From Euborellia annulipes (taxonomy: Eukaryota > Arthropoda > Insecta > Dermaptera > Anisolabididae): 64,000 bases of DNA. The notes below the pieces were generated by a model, which saw only the letters and a list, made by a program, of their open reading frames with translations, was not told the origin of the DNA and made no database searches. Position 1 is the first letter of the stretch. The number at the start of each line of letters is the position of its first letter. The DNA lies in the NCBI GenBank assembly GCA_023213315.1, contig JAKCPI010021804.1, forward strand, positions 1 to 64,000, written 5' to 3'. Made by a program: the position numbers and the translations under genes. Shown here one piece after another: positions 31,876-44,003 of this stretch.

Positions 31876-33549
31876 GGGTCATTCCACGTCAGTTCAACCA
31901 GGCCATTTCACCCATAATCTCAGATTTTTATGAAACTTGGTATGTTTGTTCTATATATAGAGATAAGTAACAGCACCAAATTTCAATTTTTTATCTCACT
32001 TAGTTTTCGAGTTATGGCACTTTAAAGTTTTGATTTTTTCACCTTGCGCGGGTTGAATAATGCCAAACAAAATGTGACATGGAAGAGAAAATAATTTCTC
32101 ATTTGCTTATTTGACACCCAATCTTGATGAAATTTTTTTGGTATGTTCTTTAAACAATAAGGAATTAGAAAAAAATATATCACGAATCTAAGTTAATCCT
32201 AAAATATAAAAAAAAATTCATATTGTTGATTTTTTTTTAGTTTTGAAAACGCAAACATGGTTTAGCGCTAAAGCCAATATCTCCAAAAGGGAATGAGATA
32301 TTCAAGAAATTTTTTTTTCTAAATAATCTACATGAAATGGGCTTTAATTTAGTAAAATAAAATGTTTGTGTATTTTGTTCCCTCTATTTCTAAAGTCCAT
32401 TGCAAGTTTCAATATATAGTTTTACATGTTAAAAGATTTCAAGGGAAAAATGAAAATATACATTCTAAAGAGCATCTAAACAATAATTGATTTATGAATT
32501 TTAATAAAAATCGTTGCAGGAAATTTTGAGAAAATTGGAAAAAACTGAAAAAGTACATCAGTAAAGTACTAGTACTTTTTGGCCGATTTTGTTCAAAAGC
32601 TTATTTTGAGTGTCCCGGAGGGTACCTAACTTAAATATAAAATTTCAACCTCCTAGCTCAATTCTTTCATGATTTCAAATGGACACTGTGTGTGTGTCTG
32701 CTTAAAACTGAACACAGACGAAAATTCAATCAATTCAATTGAAAGTATGAAAGGATTGAGCTAGGAGGTTGAAATTTTATATTTAAGTTAGGTACCCTCC
32801 GGGACACTCAAAATAAGCTTTTGAACAAAATCGGCCAAAAAGTACTAGTACTTTACTGATGTACTTTTTCAGTTTTTTCCAATTTTCTCAAAATTTCCTG
32901 CAACGATTTTTATTAAAATTCATAAATCAATTATTGTTTAGATGCTCTTTAGAATGTATATTTTCATTTTTCCCTTGAAATCTTTTTAACATGTAAAACT
33001 ATATATTGAAACTTGCAATGGACTTTAGAAATAGAGGGAACAAAATACACAAACATTTTATTTTACTAAATTAAAGCCCATTTCATGTAGATTATTTAGA
33101 AAAAAAATTTCTTGAATATCTCATTCCCTTTTGGAGATATTGGCTTTAGCGCTAAACCATGTTTGCGTTTTCAAAACTAAAAAAAAATCAACAATATGAA
33201 TTTTTTTTTATATTTTAGGATTAACTTAGATTCGTGATATATTTTTTTCTAATTCCTTATTGTTTAAAGAACATACCAAAAAAATTTCATCAAGATTGGG
33301 TGTCAAATAAGCAAATGAGAAATTATTTTCTCTTCCATGTCACATTTTGTTTGGCATTATTCAACCCGCGAAGGTGAAAAAATCAAAACTTTAAAGTGCC
33401 ATAACTCGAAAACTAAGTGAGATAAAAAATTGAAATTTGGTGCTGTTACTTATCTCTATATATAGAACAAACATACCAAGTTTCATAAAAATCTGAGATT
33501 ATGGGTGAAAATTTTTTATTTTTTTGGTTGATTTGACGTGGAATGACCC
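31876..33549. mobile_element. Giant palindromic element, ends GGGTCATTCCACGTC
   Basis: Arms of about 800 bp (31876-32672 and 32746-33549) are almost identical in inverted orientation. The 4-bp AAGA lies on both sides (31872-31875, 33550-33553), and removing the element restores normal family P sequence. The outer 550 bp of each arm is element-specific. The inner 240 bp is family P body (AGTACTAGTACTTTTTGGCC). No ORF longer than noise. Confidence 0.8.
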
Positions 33550-33956
33550 AAGAGTAAATTAGAGTGTGCTTCAAAAGATTTCAATGACAAAATGAGAATG
33601 TACATTTTAAAGAGCATCTAAAATATAATTGATATATGAATTTTAATCAAAATCGTTGTAACAAATTTTAAGAAAATTGAAAAAACTAAAAAAGTACATC
33701 AGTAAAGTACTAGTACTTTTTGGCCAATTTTGTTCAAAAGCTTTGTTTCACGTGTCAGAGGGGTGCCTAACTTAAATATAAAATTTCAACTTTCTAGCTC
33801 CTTTCGTTCTTGAGATATTTTGTTCACAGACAGACAGATAGATCATGTTGCAAAAACCTCTTTAAATCTCGACACGGAATTTTTGACATGAATCCAATAC
33901 TTTCTCCCTCTATATACACATATATATATTACATATATACATAGGTAAGAGAAAGT

Positions 33957-34612
33957 AATTATAATACTTTACTAAAGCCACAGTAACAAATGTTATATAA
34001 AATTCTTCTTGCTTGAAATATTAAAAAAACGTAATAAACAGAAGTTACTCTTTTAAGATAGAAATTCCTATTTAGAGAAAGGAGTTCAGCTTTTCAATTC
34101 CATGTAATAATAAATAATAAAGCAGTAACGATCTGATATCAGCTGGGGCTCGCGCGCTATTTTGGCACAATCCGGGACTCTCGATTCACGACAGCTAACA
34201 CCGTTTTGCTCTCTTTCCCTCTCGGTCAAAAGTCTATTTTTGGGGATATAATCAATTATGGAAACCCTCTAAATTATATTGCAATAGGAAAAAATATCAA
34301 CGAATTCCATAAAAATATGGAAAATTATATCAATATTAAAGATTTTTTAGAAAAATTTTGTTTCTCTTGTCTCTAAAAATGAATTTAATTGAATGAATTC
34401 AGTTTGTACTATCGGGATTCCATTATGAATGAATATTAAAACGTGAAGAGACTAATTTTATCAATATATTTTTTTCATCCTAAGAACAACATAAATTTTT
34501 CAATAAAGGCTAATTAAAATAAAAACATTAAGTAGTATTGAAAATGTTAATTTCACTAAGGTGGTATTTTATTTTCTGAAAAATTATTTTGATTTTAATT
34601 TCTCTCGAGTAT
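33957..34612. other. Unique-looking spacer
   Basis: 34130-34250 is GC richer (GGGGCTCGCGCGC, CTCTCTTTCCCTCTCGG) and may be regulatory. The rest is AT-rich. Confidence 0.3.
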
Positions 34613-34614
34613 CG

Positions 34615-35012
34615 GCCTACATGTATTCTATGAAAAATTCGATGTGAGATTTTGTTGGAAATACACGTTTTAAGGCCTACTTTACTGATATACTTTTCTA
34701 ATTATTTTTTCGATTTTCTCGAAATTCACTCGAAAGATTTTGATTAAAATTCAAAAATTAATTATTTTTTAGATGCTCTTTAGAATGTATATTCTCATTT
34801 TGCCCTCAAAATTGTTTGAAAATCATTTTACTCTTGTCGTTCATAGAAAAGATATGGGTAAGATGTAGTAACAAAATATAAATATTTTTCTATGTTAAAT
34901 ATATTACATCTTAAATTCTAATAGCCTCCCTGACACAAAAAACTTTGTGTGAAACAATGGACCCAACTTTCAAAGATAAGAGAAGTTGTGCTGTCAGTCA
35001 CACCAAATTTTT
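34615..35012 (+). mobile_element. Family P copy, shortened and diverged
   Basis: Starts TCTATGAAAAATTCGATGTG, loses the GT tract and half of the core, keeps TTAGATGCTCTTTAGAATG, and ends in a decayed long hairpin (TTTGTGTGAAACAATGG .. CAGTCACACCAAATTTTT). Confidence 0.6.
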
Positions 35013-36168
35013 AAATATTGTTAAAAATTTTTTTTATTCAAGACTAAAAATAACACAGCTAATAAATAGATGTTCTTAGGCTGATTACGATGTAATCATT
35101 TTTAAGATTATTTTAAAAATCTCTCGAATTATTTTCTAATCCATTTGAATACCAAAATCATCCTGAAAAAAGTCAATAAATAGTTAGACTTTTGGCAGAA
35201 AATTAAAAAAAAAAATTAATTTTGAGAAACAATCCAAGAATTTTGTCAAATGAAAGAATAGAATTCAGAAGTTATTTGGATGTTAGCTGATTGTAGATAG
35301 CGGAGTTTCAAAAAAAAATTAATTTAAAACATTTTTTTTTTATTAATTTTACTTTTTTTCTTTGCAACTCAACCAGCAACCAGTTAACATCCAAGTAACA
35401 TCAAAATTCCATTCTTCCAAAAATCCAAATTTGTTGAGTTCATGGACCGGTAATAACTCAAAAAATAAAATTTTAGTTTTTGGCCTAAAGCTTACCAGCT
35501 TATTTACTTTTTCTTGCATTTTGACTATTTTACCCAATATCTTTTTAAAAGTTATCAATTTTAATATTCCAGAGAATTCACAATCAATCTTTTTTGAAGC
35601 TAAAAATACATTCGCCCTGATCTATGAAGATGAAAATTAATTAAACTATAGTAGATTTCAATTATCATGTTCTAGAAATAGGCCTCTGTGAGTTTCTGTC
35701 AGTCAATCAACTAGTCAGTTAGAGTTTACAAGGAGCAACTGCTTGCGGGTATAATAATTTCAGAAATGTACACACATGTTTATAGTGATATTGGGAGATA
35801 CCTTCTCATCTCTAGATTAATAATAGTTTAGTTAAATATAACTTTTGGGGAGAGAGAGAGATCGGGAGTGAAAATGCACTTTATTGACAAACGACCCCAA
35901 ACATTCTCATTCGATTATAAATAGCTTAATTAATAGTGGGACTGGGACCTATAATAAATGTAGGATAATATACCGATAATTGTAAATTTCTATTTCTCAG
36001 TCTAATTAATGAAAAAAATGACTGTGTAGAACTCAATCGCTGATATAAAGTGGGATCCAGTTAGGAAGCATCTATTATCTTTCAGTCAATTTTATTGGAC
36101 CATCTTCAGTTGTATAAGAGTTTTTAAAAAGAGAGTTGTTAATAACGTCAAGCCAGTCATATACATAG
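35013..36168. other. AT-rich DNA with an unassigned ORF
   Basis: The + ORF at 35362-35640 (92 codons, from an alternative start) has no low-complexity bias but no recognisable domain and no splice context. I do not call it a gene. A solitary ACCATCTTCAG near 36101 is a half hammerhead-like motif. Confidence 0.25.
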
Positions 36169-36171
36169 GCT

Positions 36172-36785
36172 ATTGAATAGGATTTTTTAGTGTCGAGATA
36201 TATTTAGTTTTTTTTTTTTAACACTCACACTTTTTTTCATTCACATTCACACTCACACACACAGTCGTTTCGGCAACTTAGGTCATTTAAGACTTTAAAC
36301 GATACTCGTTATTTGTAAATATATCTTTTGGGCTTCCAGGCATTCTTACTTAAGCCATTTGGTATCCAAATCATCGGACTGCCTGGGATCCGAACCCTCG
36401 ACCCTTGGTATACAAGGCAGGCGCGCTACTAACTACGCCAAGCCCGAGGGCCACAGTACAGTACATTTGAATTTGAAAAATTGATAAACTATTTGTTTAT
36501 TTATCCTGACATCCATTTCTTTTATCTTTCCTATGAAGTACAAGAGTAAAGTGGTCTTCAAACAATTTTGAGAGCAAAATCAGAATATACATTTGAAAGA
36601 GCATCTAAAAAATAATCGATTTTTGAATTTTAATCAAAATCGTTGGAGCAAATTTTGAGAAAATCGAAAAAAACTGAAAAAGTACATCAGTAAAGACTTT
36701 GGCCGATTTTGAATAAAAGCTTATTTTCACGCCCTAAATTAAATATAAAATTTCAACCTCCTAGCTCATTCCCTTCAAGTAGAAG
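36172..36785 (-). mobile_element. Family P copy interrupted by a SINE
   Basis: TTTTTTAGTGTCGAGATATATT (36184) is followed by the SINE 36207-36460. The body then resumes at about 36461 and runs through CTGAAAAAGTACATCAG to CCTCCTAGCTCATTCCCTTC. Confidence 0.65.
36207..36460 (-). mobile_element. SINE family A, full length
   Basis: Minus strand order: tRNA-like head with GGGCTTGGCGTAGTTAGTAG (A box side) and GAGGGTTCGGATCCCAGGCA (B box), CCGATGATTTGGATACCAAA, GAATGCCTGGAAGCCC, AAGTCTTAAATGACC, GTTGCCGAAACGACTG, a GT-rich part and an A tail. The best copy for defining the family. Confidence 0.75.
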
Positions 36786-36850
36786 GGAGATAATGGTTTT
36801 TAGGGCTTAAGTACAGTAAGTTGAATAGTTTTCGAAATCTATTAGTTTAA

Positions 36851-37517
36851 AAAATCTGGTGTGACTGGCGCACAGCACACAACTTTCTCTTACCTTCGGT
36901 AATCGAAAGTTGTGTACTGTGCTGTCACACCAGATTTTTTGTATCGACATGTATTTAGTTTCCGACAGTATGGAACATTCGATTTTCAAGATGTAAAATT
37001 TATAAGTATAGCGAAATATTTATATTTTGTTACCATGGCAACCATTTCTCCTATCTTTTCTATGGAGTACAAGAGTAAAGTGGTCTTCAGAAGATTTCAA
37101 TGACAAAATGAGAATATACATTTTATTGAAGATCTAAAAAATAATTGATTTTTGAATTAAAAAAAAATCGTTGGAGCAAATTTAGAGAAATTCGAAAAAA
37201 ACTTAAAAAGTGCATCAGTAAAGTACTAGTACTTTTTGGTCGATTTTGTTCAAAAGCTTTGTGTCACGTCCCATGGGGGTGTCTAACTTAAATATAAAAT
37301 TTCAACCCCCTAAGTCTTTTCGTTCTTGAGATATCTTGTTCACAGACACACACACAGACAGACCATGTCGCGAAAACCACTTTTTTGGATTCAGGGGACC
37401 TCAAAACGTGAAGATCCATCAAAATCTCGACATCGAATTTTTGACATGAATCCAATACTTTCTCTCTCTATATATATTAACATATATATAGAGGTAAGAG
37501 AAAGTAAAAAGATATAA
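36851..37517 (-). mobile_element. Family P copy, complete
   Basis: Inverse of the reference copy at 25528, with the long hairpin at 36851-36938 and the short hairpin at 37457-37513 (CTTTCTCTCTATATAT .. AGAGGTAAGAGAAAG). The ORF beginning MSRKPLFWIQG at 37365 is a repeat translation found in many copies. Confidence 0.8.
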
Positions 37518-38190
37518 ATATTCAATAAATATCTCGATTCGGTTTTTTCATTTGACCAACCACAAAAATTGTTAAATACACAAAAATTAGAGTTGTGCAA
37601 ATTTTTTAGTTCACAAGCTTAGGCTGTATTAAAAGGATCAAAAGGAAAGAAATTCCAATTGCCCTTTTAACTATACCATCAGCCAATCAAACTTATTTAA
37701 TTATATAATTATTTTTTAAACATTCAATTTTTCAATCGTTATTATTTTTGTTTATATTTATTATTCACTTTGGCTATCGATTTCTGATTACAATTAAAAA
37801 AAAAAGAGTACATTGATGAAGTAATTAGGTAAATCAAATTATTACGAAAAGTCCTTTTTATATTATGTTATTGTGGTACTGCGTTTTTCTGTTGTTGTTG
37901 TTGTTGTTAGTGAACTCTGATTAATTTCAGCCTGTAAATTAGTTAGCTGATGGGACTCGGGGGGAGGAGGGACATCGCTGCGCGTGCCGAGCATTTTAGC
38001 ACAAGTCTTTTCAGATCCCTAGGGATCATACTCTTTTTTGACTTCTGATCCGGATCTTTCTTTTTATTTGTTAATTTTTAAGATGCTGTGATATCAGATT
38101 AATAGATTCCAGTTCGGTATAATATTTAAACTCGTAACTGTTGGCACTAGTTGAAACATTTTTATTTATTTTGTTATAAAATTTGAAAAA
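37518..38190. other. Spacer with (TTG)n
   Basis: A short (GTT)n tract at 37891-37908 and a GC-rich GGACTCGGGGGGAGGAGGG patch near 37950-38010. No gene is seen. Confidence 0.3.
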
Positions 38191-38194
38191 TCTG

Positions 38195-38246
38195 GTTTTT
38201 TGCGTTCGGTTAATCGAGATCCGGTAGATCGAGTTTCTACTATAGA
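38195..38246 (-). mobile_element. pogo/Tigger-like solo end
   Basis: The minus strand begins CTATAGTAGAAACTCGATCT then ACCGGATCTCGATTAACC. It resembles the Tigger-type terminus seen at 20462. No opposite end was found. Confidence 0.4.
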
Positions 38247-38249
38247 AAA

Positions 38250-38600
38250 ATAATAATGCTTATTATGGAGGTATATTTAGGCCAACATTTAATTCCACTA
38301 TACAGCCGACGTTTCGGAAGTTGGAACTAATTTCGGGAATAATATGGATTTAGAAAATAAACCTCCTTGGTTTTATAGCATTAACTTGAAAACTCTTATT
38401 ATAAAAGACTTTCTACAGATACTCAGACGAATCTAGACTATTTAATTCATACTCTAATGATAAATCCAAGGGGAGGGTTAATTATTTTAAAGCACATTAG
38501 TCTTGAAGAAGGGAGGCGTTCAGACTCCCGAAACGTCGGCTGTAAAGTGGTATTAAATTTTAGCCTGAACATACCTCTATAACAAGCATTATATTATTAT
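38250..38600. mobile_element. Foldback element with one intact hammerhead-like motif
   Basis: The ends ATAATAATGCTTATTATGG and its inverse, and ACAGCCGACGTTTCGG / CCGAAACGTCGGCTGT, define arms of about 85 bp. The right arm has TTGAAGAAGGGAG .. CTCCCGAAACGTC (38502-38535, +). The left arm has lost the stem. Confidence 0.65.
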
Positions 38601-40530
38601 TTCAATATCTACACCAGGCTTTCCCAAACTTTATTTTATTTCTACTATATATTTTACGTCATAAATTCGAACCACCGGTACCTCGTTTCCTCTAGAATGA
38701 ATATGAAATTTTATTTTTAAGTATAATCTGGACCGGCGAGAGTCTCACCGGGCGCCGGGGTAGTACATTAATACGAACCCCTCCAAAAAAAAATTAATTT
38801 TTAAATTTAGAATTTTTTTTTTAAGTATTTTTAAATATTTCATATTAAAAAAAATTTTTTTTCCTTTGAGGCCTCTTATTTTTTTTCATGTGCCCATTTA
38901 GAGATGTATCTTAAAGGGCTCGGGATAAATTTAATTGTTTTTTTTTTTTTAAACTCGAAGGCCCCGGGTCCCCTCGGGCATTTATCAGCCCTGATCTCCC
39001 TCTGTCGGCGGTCTTGTTTATAATACTAACAGATACAATAATAAATATGACATTTTACCGTTTAGTGAAACAATTTAATAATTAAGGATAACTTATTCTA
39101 TAAAAAAATTTCAACATTTTAAATGATACATTAAAAAAATTACGTTTTTTTTTTTTAAATATAAAAGCGGTAATGCGAAAGAATCCCGGATAGGCAAAAT
39201 GTTAATGGAAAAAGGATTAAATTATAAATAAAAGAGAAGTCAAAAAAGAGAGAAAGACAATAATAATATTTCATTCTGAATTCATTATTTCATTTGAAAC
39301 TTGAAAAAAATAGCCGGGTAATCGCACGCTAATCTATGTAATGTTATGTATTATGAATGGATAGGCTACAAAATAAAACAAAAATCGACAAGGTTTATTC
39401 CCTGAGCGCATCCCTTCGTAAAGTAAAGGATCCCCCCCCCCCCCTTGAAAATCAGATCCTATTTCTCATTTATGAATATTTCTCTCAAATAATCATCTTT
39501 AAATAACAGAGCACGATTTTATCTTATTTTGTCTACTATTTCAAAAGTGTATTGATCACTTTTGCCGGCTTCTTTTATTGGTGTTCTTTGCTTGTTATTT
39601 GTCGTTTCTTTAAGATCTTCACTTCTAAAACTTTGCAAGTTAATATATAAAATTTGAAACACAATAAATTAGAAGGATCCAGAATCTCCCTCTTCTTACA
39701 AAAAAAAAAAAAGAAAACTAGCGAAGGGTTGGTTGTTGGGTCTTTCTATCCTTTCAGGCACGAGAGATCGTTAGAATAATGACCTAATTCACGCCCTTTT
39801 GAGGTCCAGACATCCAATTATACAAGCGCTTCCCTATAAACTTTGATATTATCACATACAAAGCTTGCATTTTAATTTAAATTGGAAGTCTGTGATAAAA
39901 ATCTCAATCAAAAAAACGAAGCCCAGCGCATTTTATAAATATTTATTTTTTTTTTATATAAATATAAAAAAAAATTAAACTTTGAAATAATTAATATTTT
40001 TTTCTGTATGAAAAAAAAATTTTGCTTTTGATATTTATTATTTGAAAAATATCTTTCGCTTACCAGGTCCATGTTTTGTGGAAATGGGGAGTTTAAAACC
40101 CTCTCCCACCACACCCTCAAAAATCAAAAAATTATAAATATTTTATATATTTTAAAATTTGAACCATTTGATTCTGACATGATTAATACTTCAGGCCTAT
40201 GGATTATTTTAAATATCCGATATAGAAATTTATTAATAGGCTATTTATTAACAGATGATAATATATTTGAGTAACATAATCAAACGGCTTATAGCAAAAA
40301 AATTTTGTTTTGTCTCAAACAATTTTGAATTTTTTTTTAACCCTTCTCCGCTACAGATGCCATTTTGGGGTATTTTTAAACAATTTAAATACAATAATAT
40401 CAATGGCTATCGTGAGACGTTCTACACGATAATTGCTCGGAGTCACCAATCCATAGCTTTCGCCGCGCTTTGCATCGCTTAACCCCAAAGATCGTTACTT
40501 TTCTCCGTTGCCAGGACCCTCGGGAATATT
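38601..40530. other. AT-rich DNA without identified genes
   Basis: GC-richer patches at 38725-38765 (CCGGCGAGAGTCTCACCGGG, an imperfect palindrome) and 38960-39010 (GGCCCCGGGTCCCC), and a 14-base C run at 39431. ORFs at 39908-40482 show no domain. Confidence 0.3.
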
Positions 40531-40536
40531 GAATTT

Positions 40537-40756
40537 TTGAAAAAAATATAAAATTTCATCCTTCTAGCTCAATTCCTTCATGCTTTAAATTGAACACAGA
40601 CAGACAGACAGACCATGTCGCAAAAACCACTTTTTTGGATTCAGGGGATCTCAAAACGTGTATATCCATCAAAATCTCGACATCGAATTTTTGACATAAT
40701 CCAATACTTTCTCTCTATATATATATTACCTATATACATAGGTAATAGAAAGTAAA
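40537..40756 (-). mobile_element. Family P fragment
   Basis: Covers AAATTTCATCCTTCTAGCTC, the CAGA tract, CATGTCGCAAAAACC and the short hairpin (40710-40756). It faces the + strand copies starting at 40766, so two short hairpins lie back to back. Confidence 0.7.
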
Positions 40757-40765
40757 AAGGCCTTT

Positions 40766-41774
40766 TTTACTTTCTCTTACCTTTATATATGCTAATATAT
40801 AGAGAGAGAAAGTATTGGATTTATGTCAAAAATTCGTATATTCTCATTTTACTTTCTCTTACCTATGTATATATGTAATATATATATAGAGAGAAAGTAT
40901 TGGTTTCATGTCAAAAATTCGATGTCGAGATTTTGATGGATCTTCACGTTTTGAGGTCCCCTGAATCAAAAAGTGGTTTTCGCGACATGGTCTGTCTGTG
41001 GGTGGGTGGGTGTGTGGGTGGGTGGGTGGGTGTGTGTGTCTGTGTTCACTTTTAAGCATGAAGGAATTGAGCTATGAGGCTGAAATTTTATATATAAGTT
41101 AAACACCCCCGGGACCGGAAAAATAAGCTTTTAATCAAAATCGGCCAAAGAGTACTAGTACTTTACTGATGTACTTTTTCAGTTTTTTTCGATTTTCTCA
41201 AAATTCGCTCTAACGATTTTGATTAAAATTCAAAAATCAATTATTTTTTAGATGCTCTTTCAAATGTATATTCTCGTTTTGCCCTCAAAATTGTTTCAAG
41301 ACCACTTTACTCTTGCACTCCATAGAAAAGATAGGAGAAATGGTTGCCATGGTAACAAAATATAAATATTTTCCCATACTTATAAATTTTACATCTGAAT
41401 CCAAATATTCCCTACTGCCGGGAACTAAATACATGTCGACACAAAAAATCTGGTGTGACAAGCACAGTACACAACTTTCGATTACCGAAGGTAAGAGAAA
41501 GTTGTGTGCTGTGCGACAGTCACACCAGATTTTTTTCATTGAAACACTTTACTCTTGTACTCCATAGGAAAGATAGGAAAAATGGTTGCCATGGTAACAA
41601 AATATAAATATTTTCCCATACTTATAAATTTTACATCTTGAATTCAATTGTACCGTACTGTCGGAGCCTAAATATATGTCAGCACAAAAAATCTGGTGTG
41701 ACAAGCACAGTACACAACTTTCTCTTGCCGAAGGTCAAGAGAAAGTAGTGTGCTGTGCTACAAGTCACACCAGA
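40766..41774 (+). mobile_element. Family P copies: short-hairpin stub, full copy and extra terminal part
   Basis: 40766-40840 is a stub (short hairpin plus CATGTCAAAAATTCG). 40851-41533 is a complete copy with a GGGTGGGTGTGT tract and a perfect long hairpin. 41534-41774 repeats the terminal third from ACTTTACTCTTGTACTCCAT with its own hairpin, whose tip differs (TCTCTTGCCGAAGGTCAAG). This matches the duplicated end of the copy at 4963-5602. Confidence 0.75.
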
Positions 41775-41775
41775 T

Positions 41776-42378
41776 TTTATAACAAAGATTTCTTAAAACT
41801 TTATTTTTTTGAAATATGAGAAAATAGAGTAAAAAATTACGTACAATTTTTTCCAATTAAATCGATTATTTTTTAAATTATTAATGACGAATTCGTTTGA
41901 AGTTTCGCTGCATCTAAGTCTTTCTGGGATTTGCCTATATTTCGGGGGACACACACTTTTGAATAATAATTTGAATTAAAAAAAAAAACCTACGTTATAT
42001 TTTTTGATGAATAAAAAAATTATAATAAAATTCAAACTATTTCCTAAATAAGCCTACATGTGTTTTCTTGCTCAACATTATATAAATATTAAAGACGAGA
42101 GAGAAATTTCCTCACATGAACGGAGTGTATTTGACAAGAAATGTTTGAATATTCTTCTCTCTCTCTCTCTCTTGAAACACTCATTCATTTTAAGACAACT
42201 TGTCTCAAGTTAATTGTCAGCTCTTCACAGTTATCACAAGGAAATTCACATTAACACTCGAGCTCAATGGGCCGAATAATTTATTTAAACCTAGGTAAAA
42301 TTTGATTAAAATATGATTTAGTGAAAAAAATAATAAAATCAGCTATAAATATATAAATGATAAAAAGATACTTTAATA
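41776..42378. other. AT-rich spacer
   Basis: A short TC tract at 42156-42172. No gene or family member. Confidence 0.3.
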
Positions 42379-42381
42379 ATA

Positions 42382-42492
42382 AAAAATCTGGTGTGAATGG
42401 TAGCACAGCACACAACTTTCTCTTACCTTCGGTAATTTGAATTGTTGTTCTGTGCTTGTCTTGTGTAGAGTCTTATTTAAATCTGGTGTGAC
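42382..42492 (-). repeat. Solo family P long hairpin, partly decayed
   Basis: AAAAATCTGGTGTGAATGG .. TTACCTTCGGTAATTTG .. CTGTGCTTGTC. Only the hairpin is present, with no P body. Confidence 0.6.
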
Positions 42493-43683
42493 AATCAAAA
42501 ACAAAATGACTTAAATAAAAAAGTTTCAATTTGCAATTTTTAATCAAATCCTAAGCGGGGCGTTTAAGCATTAAAAGATAATTCTCTCTCTTTGATACAA
42601 ATGCAAATTTATTTTGTTTTATAAATATAAAAAAAAAAATCTCTTGTGTAATTTTATTTCTCCGATAAAAAAAAATATATTTCTCTTATAAATTTAATTC
42701 AAAAGGAATCAATCAAAATGAATGTCATCCTCTTTTTTTTTTTTTAATTTTAATTTACATAATACGGTGATCGTTGAATGTTTATTTTTCATAACGTTAT
42801 TTGTTCTTAAATTTATGTCGTCTTTATTTAATAATAGATAATCTGTCTGACGAATCGCTTTGATAAAATCGACAGGGGGGTTAAAAAAAAATGAAAGCTT
42901 TGCACACGCAATCAGCAGTCAAGTAGGAAAGAATTGTTTTATTCGACGTTAGGTGTTCCATCCAACCCTTTGAATTCTTTTCTTCACTTTTACACCCAAG
43001 CACAATCATCAAGGCGATATTGCTTAAATATTATTATTGAATTTAAATTAAATTGTAATCTTAATATGTTGTCATAGGTGCTTTGAGATTTTGTTGTCTA
43101 TACACTCAATCTAAGTTACGTTTAAAAATTTTATTTATTTACGCTCATATCGGTTTATATACTGTTAAAAGTCTCCCATTTCTCTCATACCCCTTTTGCG
43201 TCACACCCACCCTCTCCCGAAGCGAAAACAAGAGCCTGGCGGCGCCCCGATAACGTTCTCTGACGAATGGCGTCGGCAGATATTTAAACACAGCCACACA
43301 AGCGATAGTATTTCCTGCCCTATTCAATATATCGACTGACACTCATTAGCTTTACCGTATTTAGGACACCTTTTGTATTAATTATGCAAAATTTTATTGA
43401 ATACATCAGCATTAGGAGTATTTCTAATCTTTCTAAAGAAAGATAAAACAAAAAGTTTTCGTTGTCTGTTTAATCTCTCCTGAATCGAAAAATTATTAAT
43501 TTGGGTGCAATCAATTTATACACAAACCCAAACGAACAGTATAACTATTAACAAAACAAGACAACAAATTCCTAGAGATTACTGAATTTGAGTAAATTAG
43601 TTGAATATATGAGAAGCTGAGATGCAAAACTATCCTTATCCATGAAACACTTTTTTTTGATATTAATAAATCCAAAAATATAT
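42493..43683. other. AT-rich DNA with one GC-richer block
   Basis: 43140-43340 is notably GC richer (CCTGGCGGCGCCCCG) and non-repetitive here. Its minus ORF (43145-43342) shows no known domain. It could be a regulatory or promoter block. Confidence 0.3.
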
Positions 43684-43685
43684 AT

Positions 43686-44003
43686 TCAGTAGTGAGGATA
43701 TTCGAGGCAGTCAAAAGCAATAAAGAAAATTATATTTATATTTAGCTTTATTTCAAACGTTTGTCGACGTTTCGGCCGATATTCCGGCCTTCATCAGGAC
43801 GAAGTGAACCAGAAATCATGTCTTTTGACCAATGTTCTCACAAACGCATTGTCAGGAGATGCCAAGAGCCTCTATGAGCTCGAGGCAAAGAGCACTTTGT
43901 CCTGATGAAGGCCGGAATATCGGCCGAAACCTCGACAAACGTATGAAATAGATATAATTTTCTCTATTGCTTTTGGCTGCCTCGAATATCCTCACTACTC
44001 ATT
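43686..44003. mobile_element. Foldback element with the best hammerhead-like motifs
   Basis: Arms at 43686-43800 and 43902-44003 begin AGTAGTGAGGATATTCGAGG. Plus strand 43902-43930 reads CCTGATGAAGGCCG, a short loop, CGGCCGAAACC. Minus strand 43766-43799 reads the same with GAAACGTCGAC. CTGATGA and GAAA are exact hammerhead core strings, but one extra base (A) precedes the GGCCG/CGGCC stem. Confidence 0.75.

Larger units (their letters stand above)
31480..33956 (-). mobile_element. Family P copy interrupted by a SINE and a giant palindrome
   Basis: The long hairpin is at 31480-31568, then a (TA)n and SINE at 31606-31780, then the P body (TTGTTACCATGGCAACC) to 31871, then the palindrome 31876-33549. 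The body resumes at 33550 and ends at the short hairpin (33897-33956). Confidence 0.7.

Noticed and set aside
36380..36460. Functional tRNA gene
   Set aside because: A- and B-box matches exist but no credible anticodon arm or full acceptor stem. The same sequence heads several SINE copies.
37326..37517. Recurrent peptide beginning MSRKPLFWIQGTSKRED (also 25442, 51697, 40859 and 61 kb)
   Set aside because: It is the translation of the family P leader. It recurs only where the repeat does, ends in the short hairpin and varies in frame, so it is not a conserved protein.
43686..44003. Foldback as a simple terminator-like or bacterial-type hairpin
   Set aside because: Eukaryotic context, several hundred bases between arms, and the shared CTGANGA/GAAAC motif point to a mobile element.
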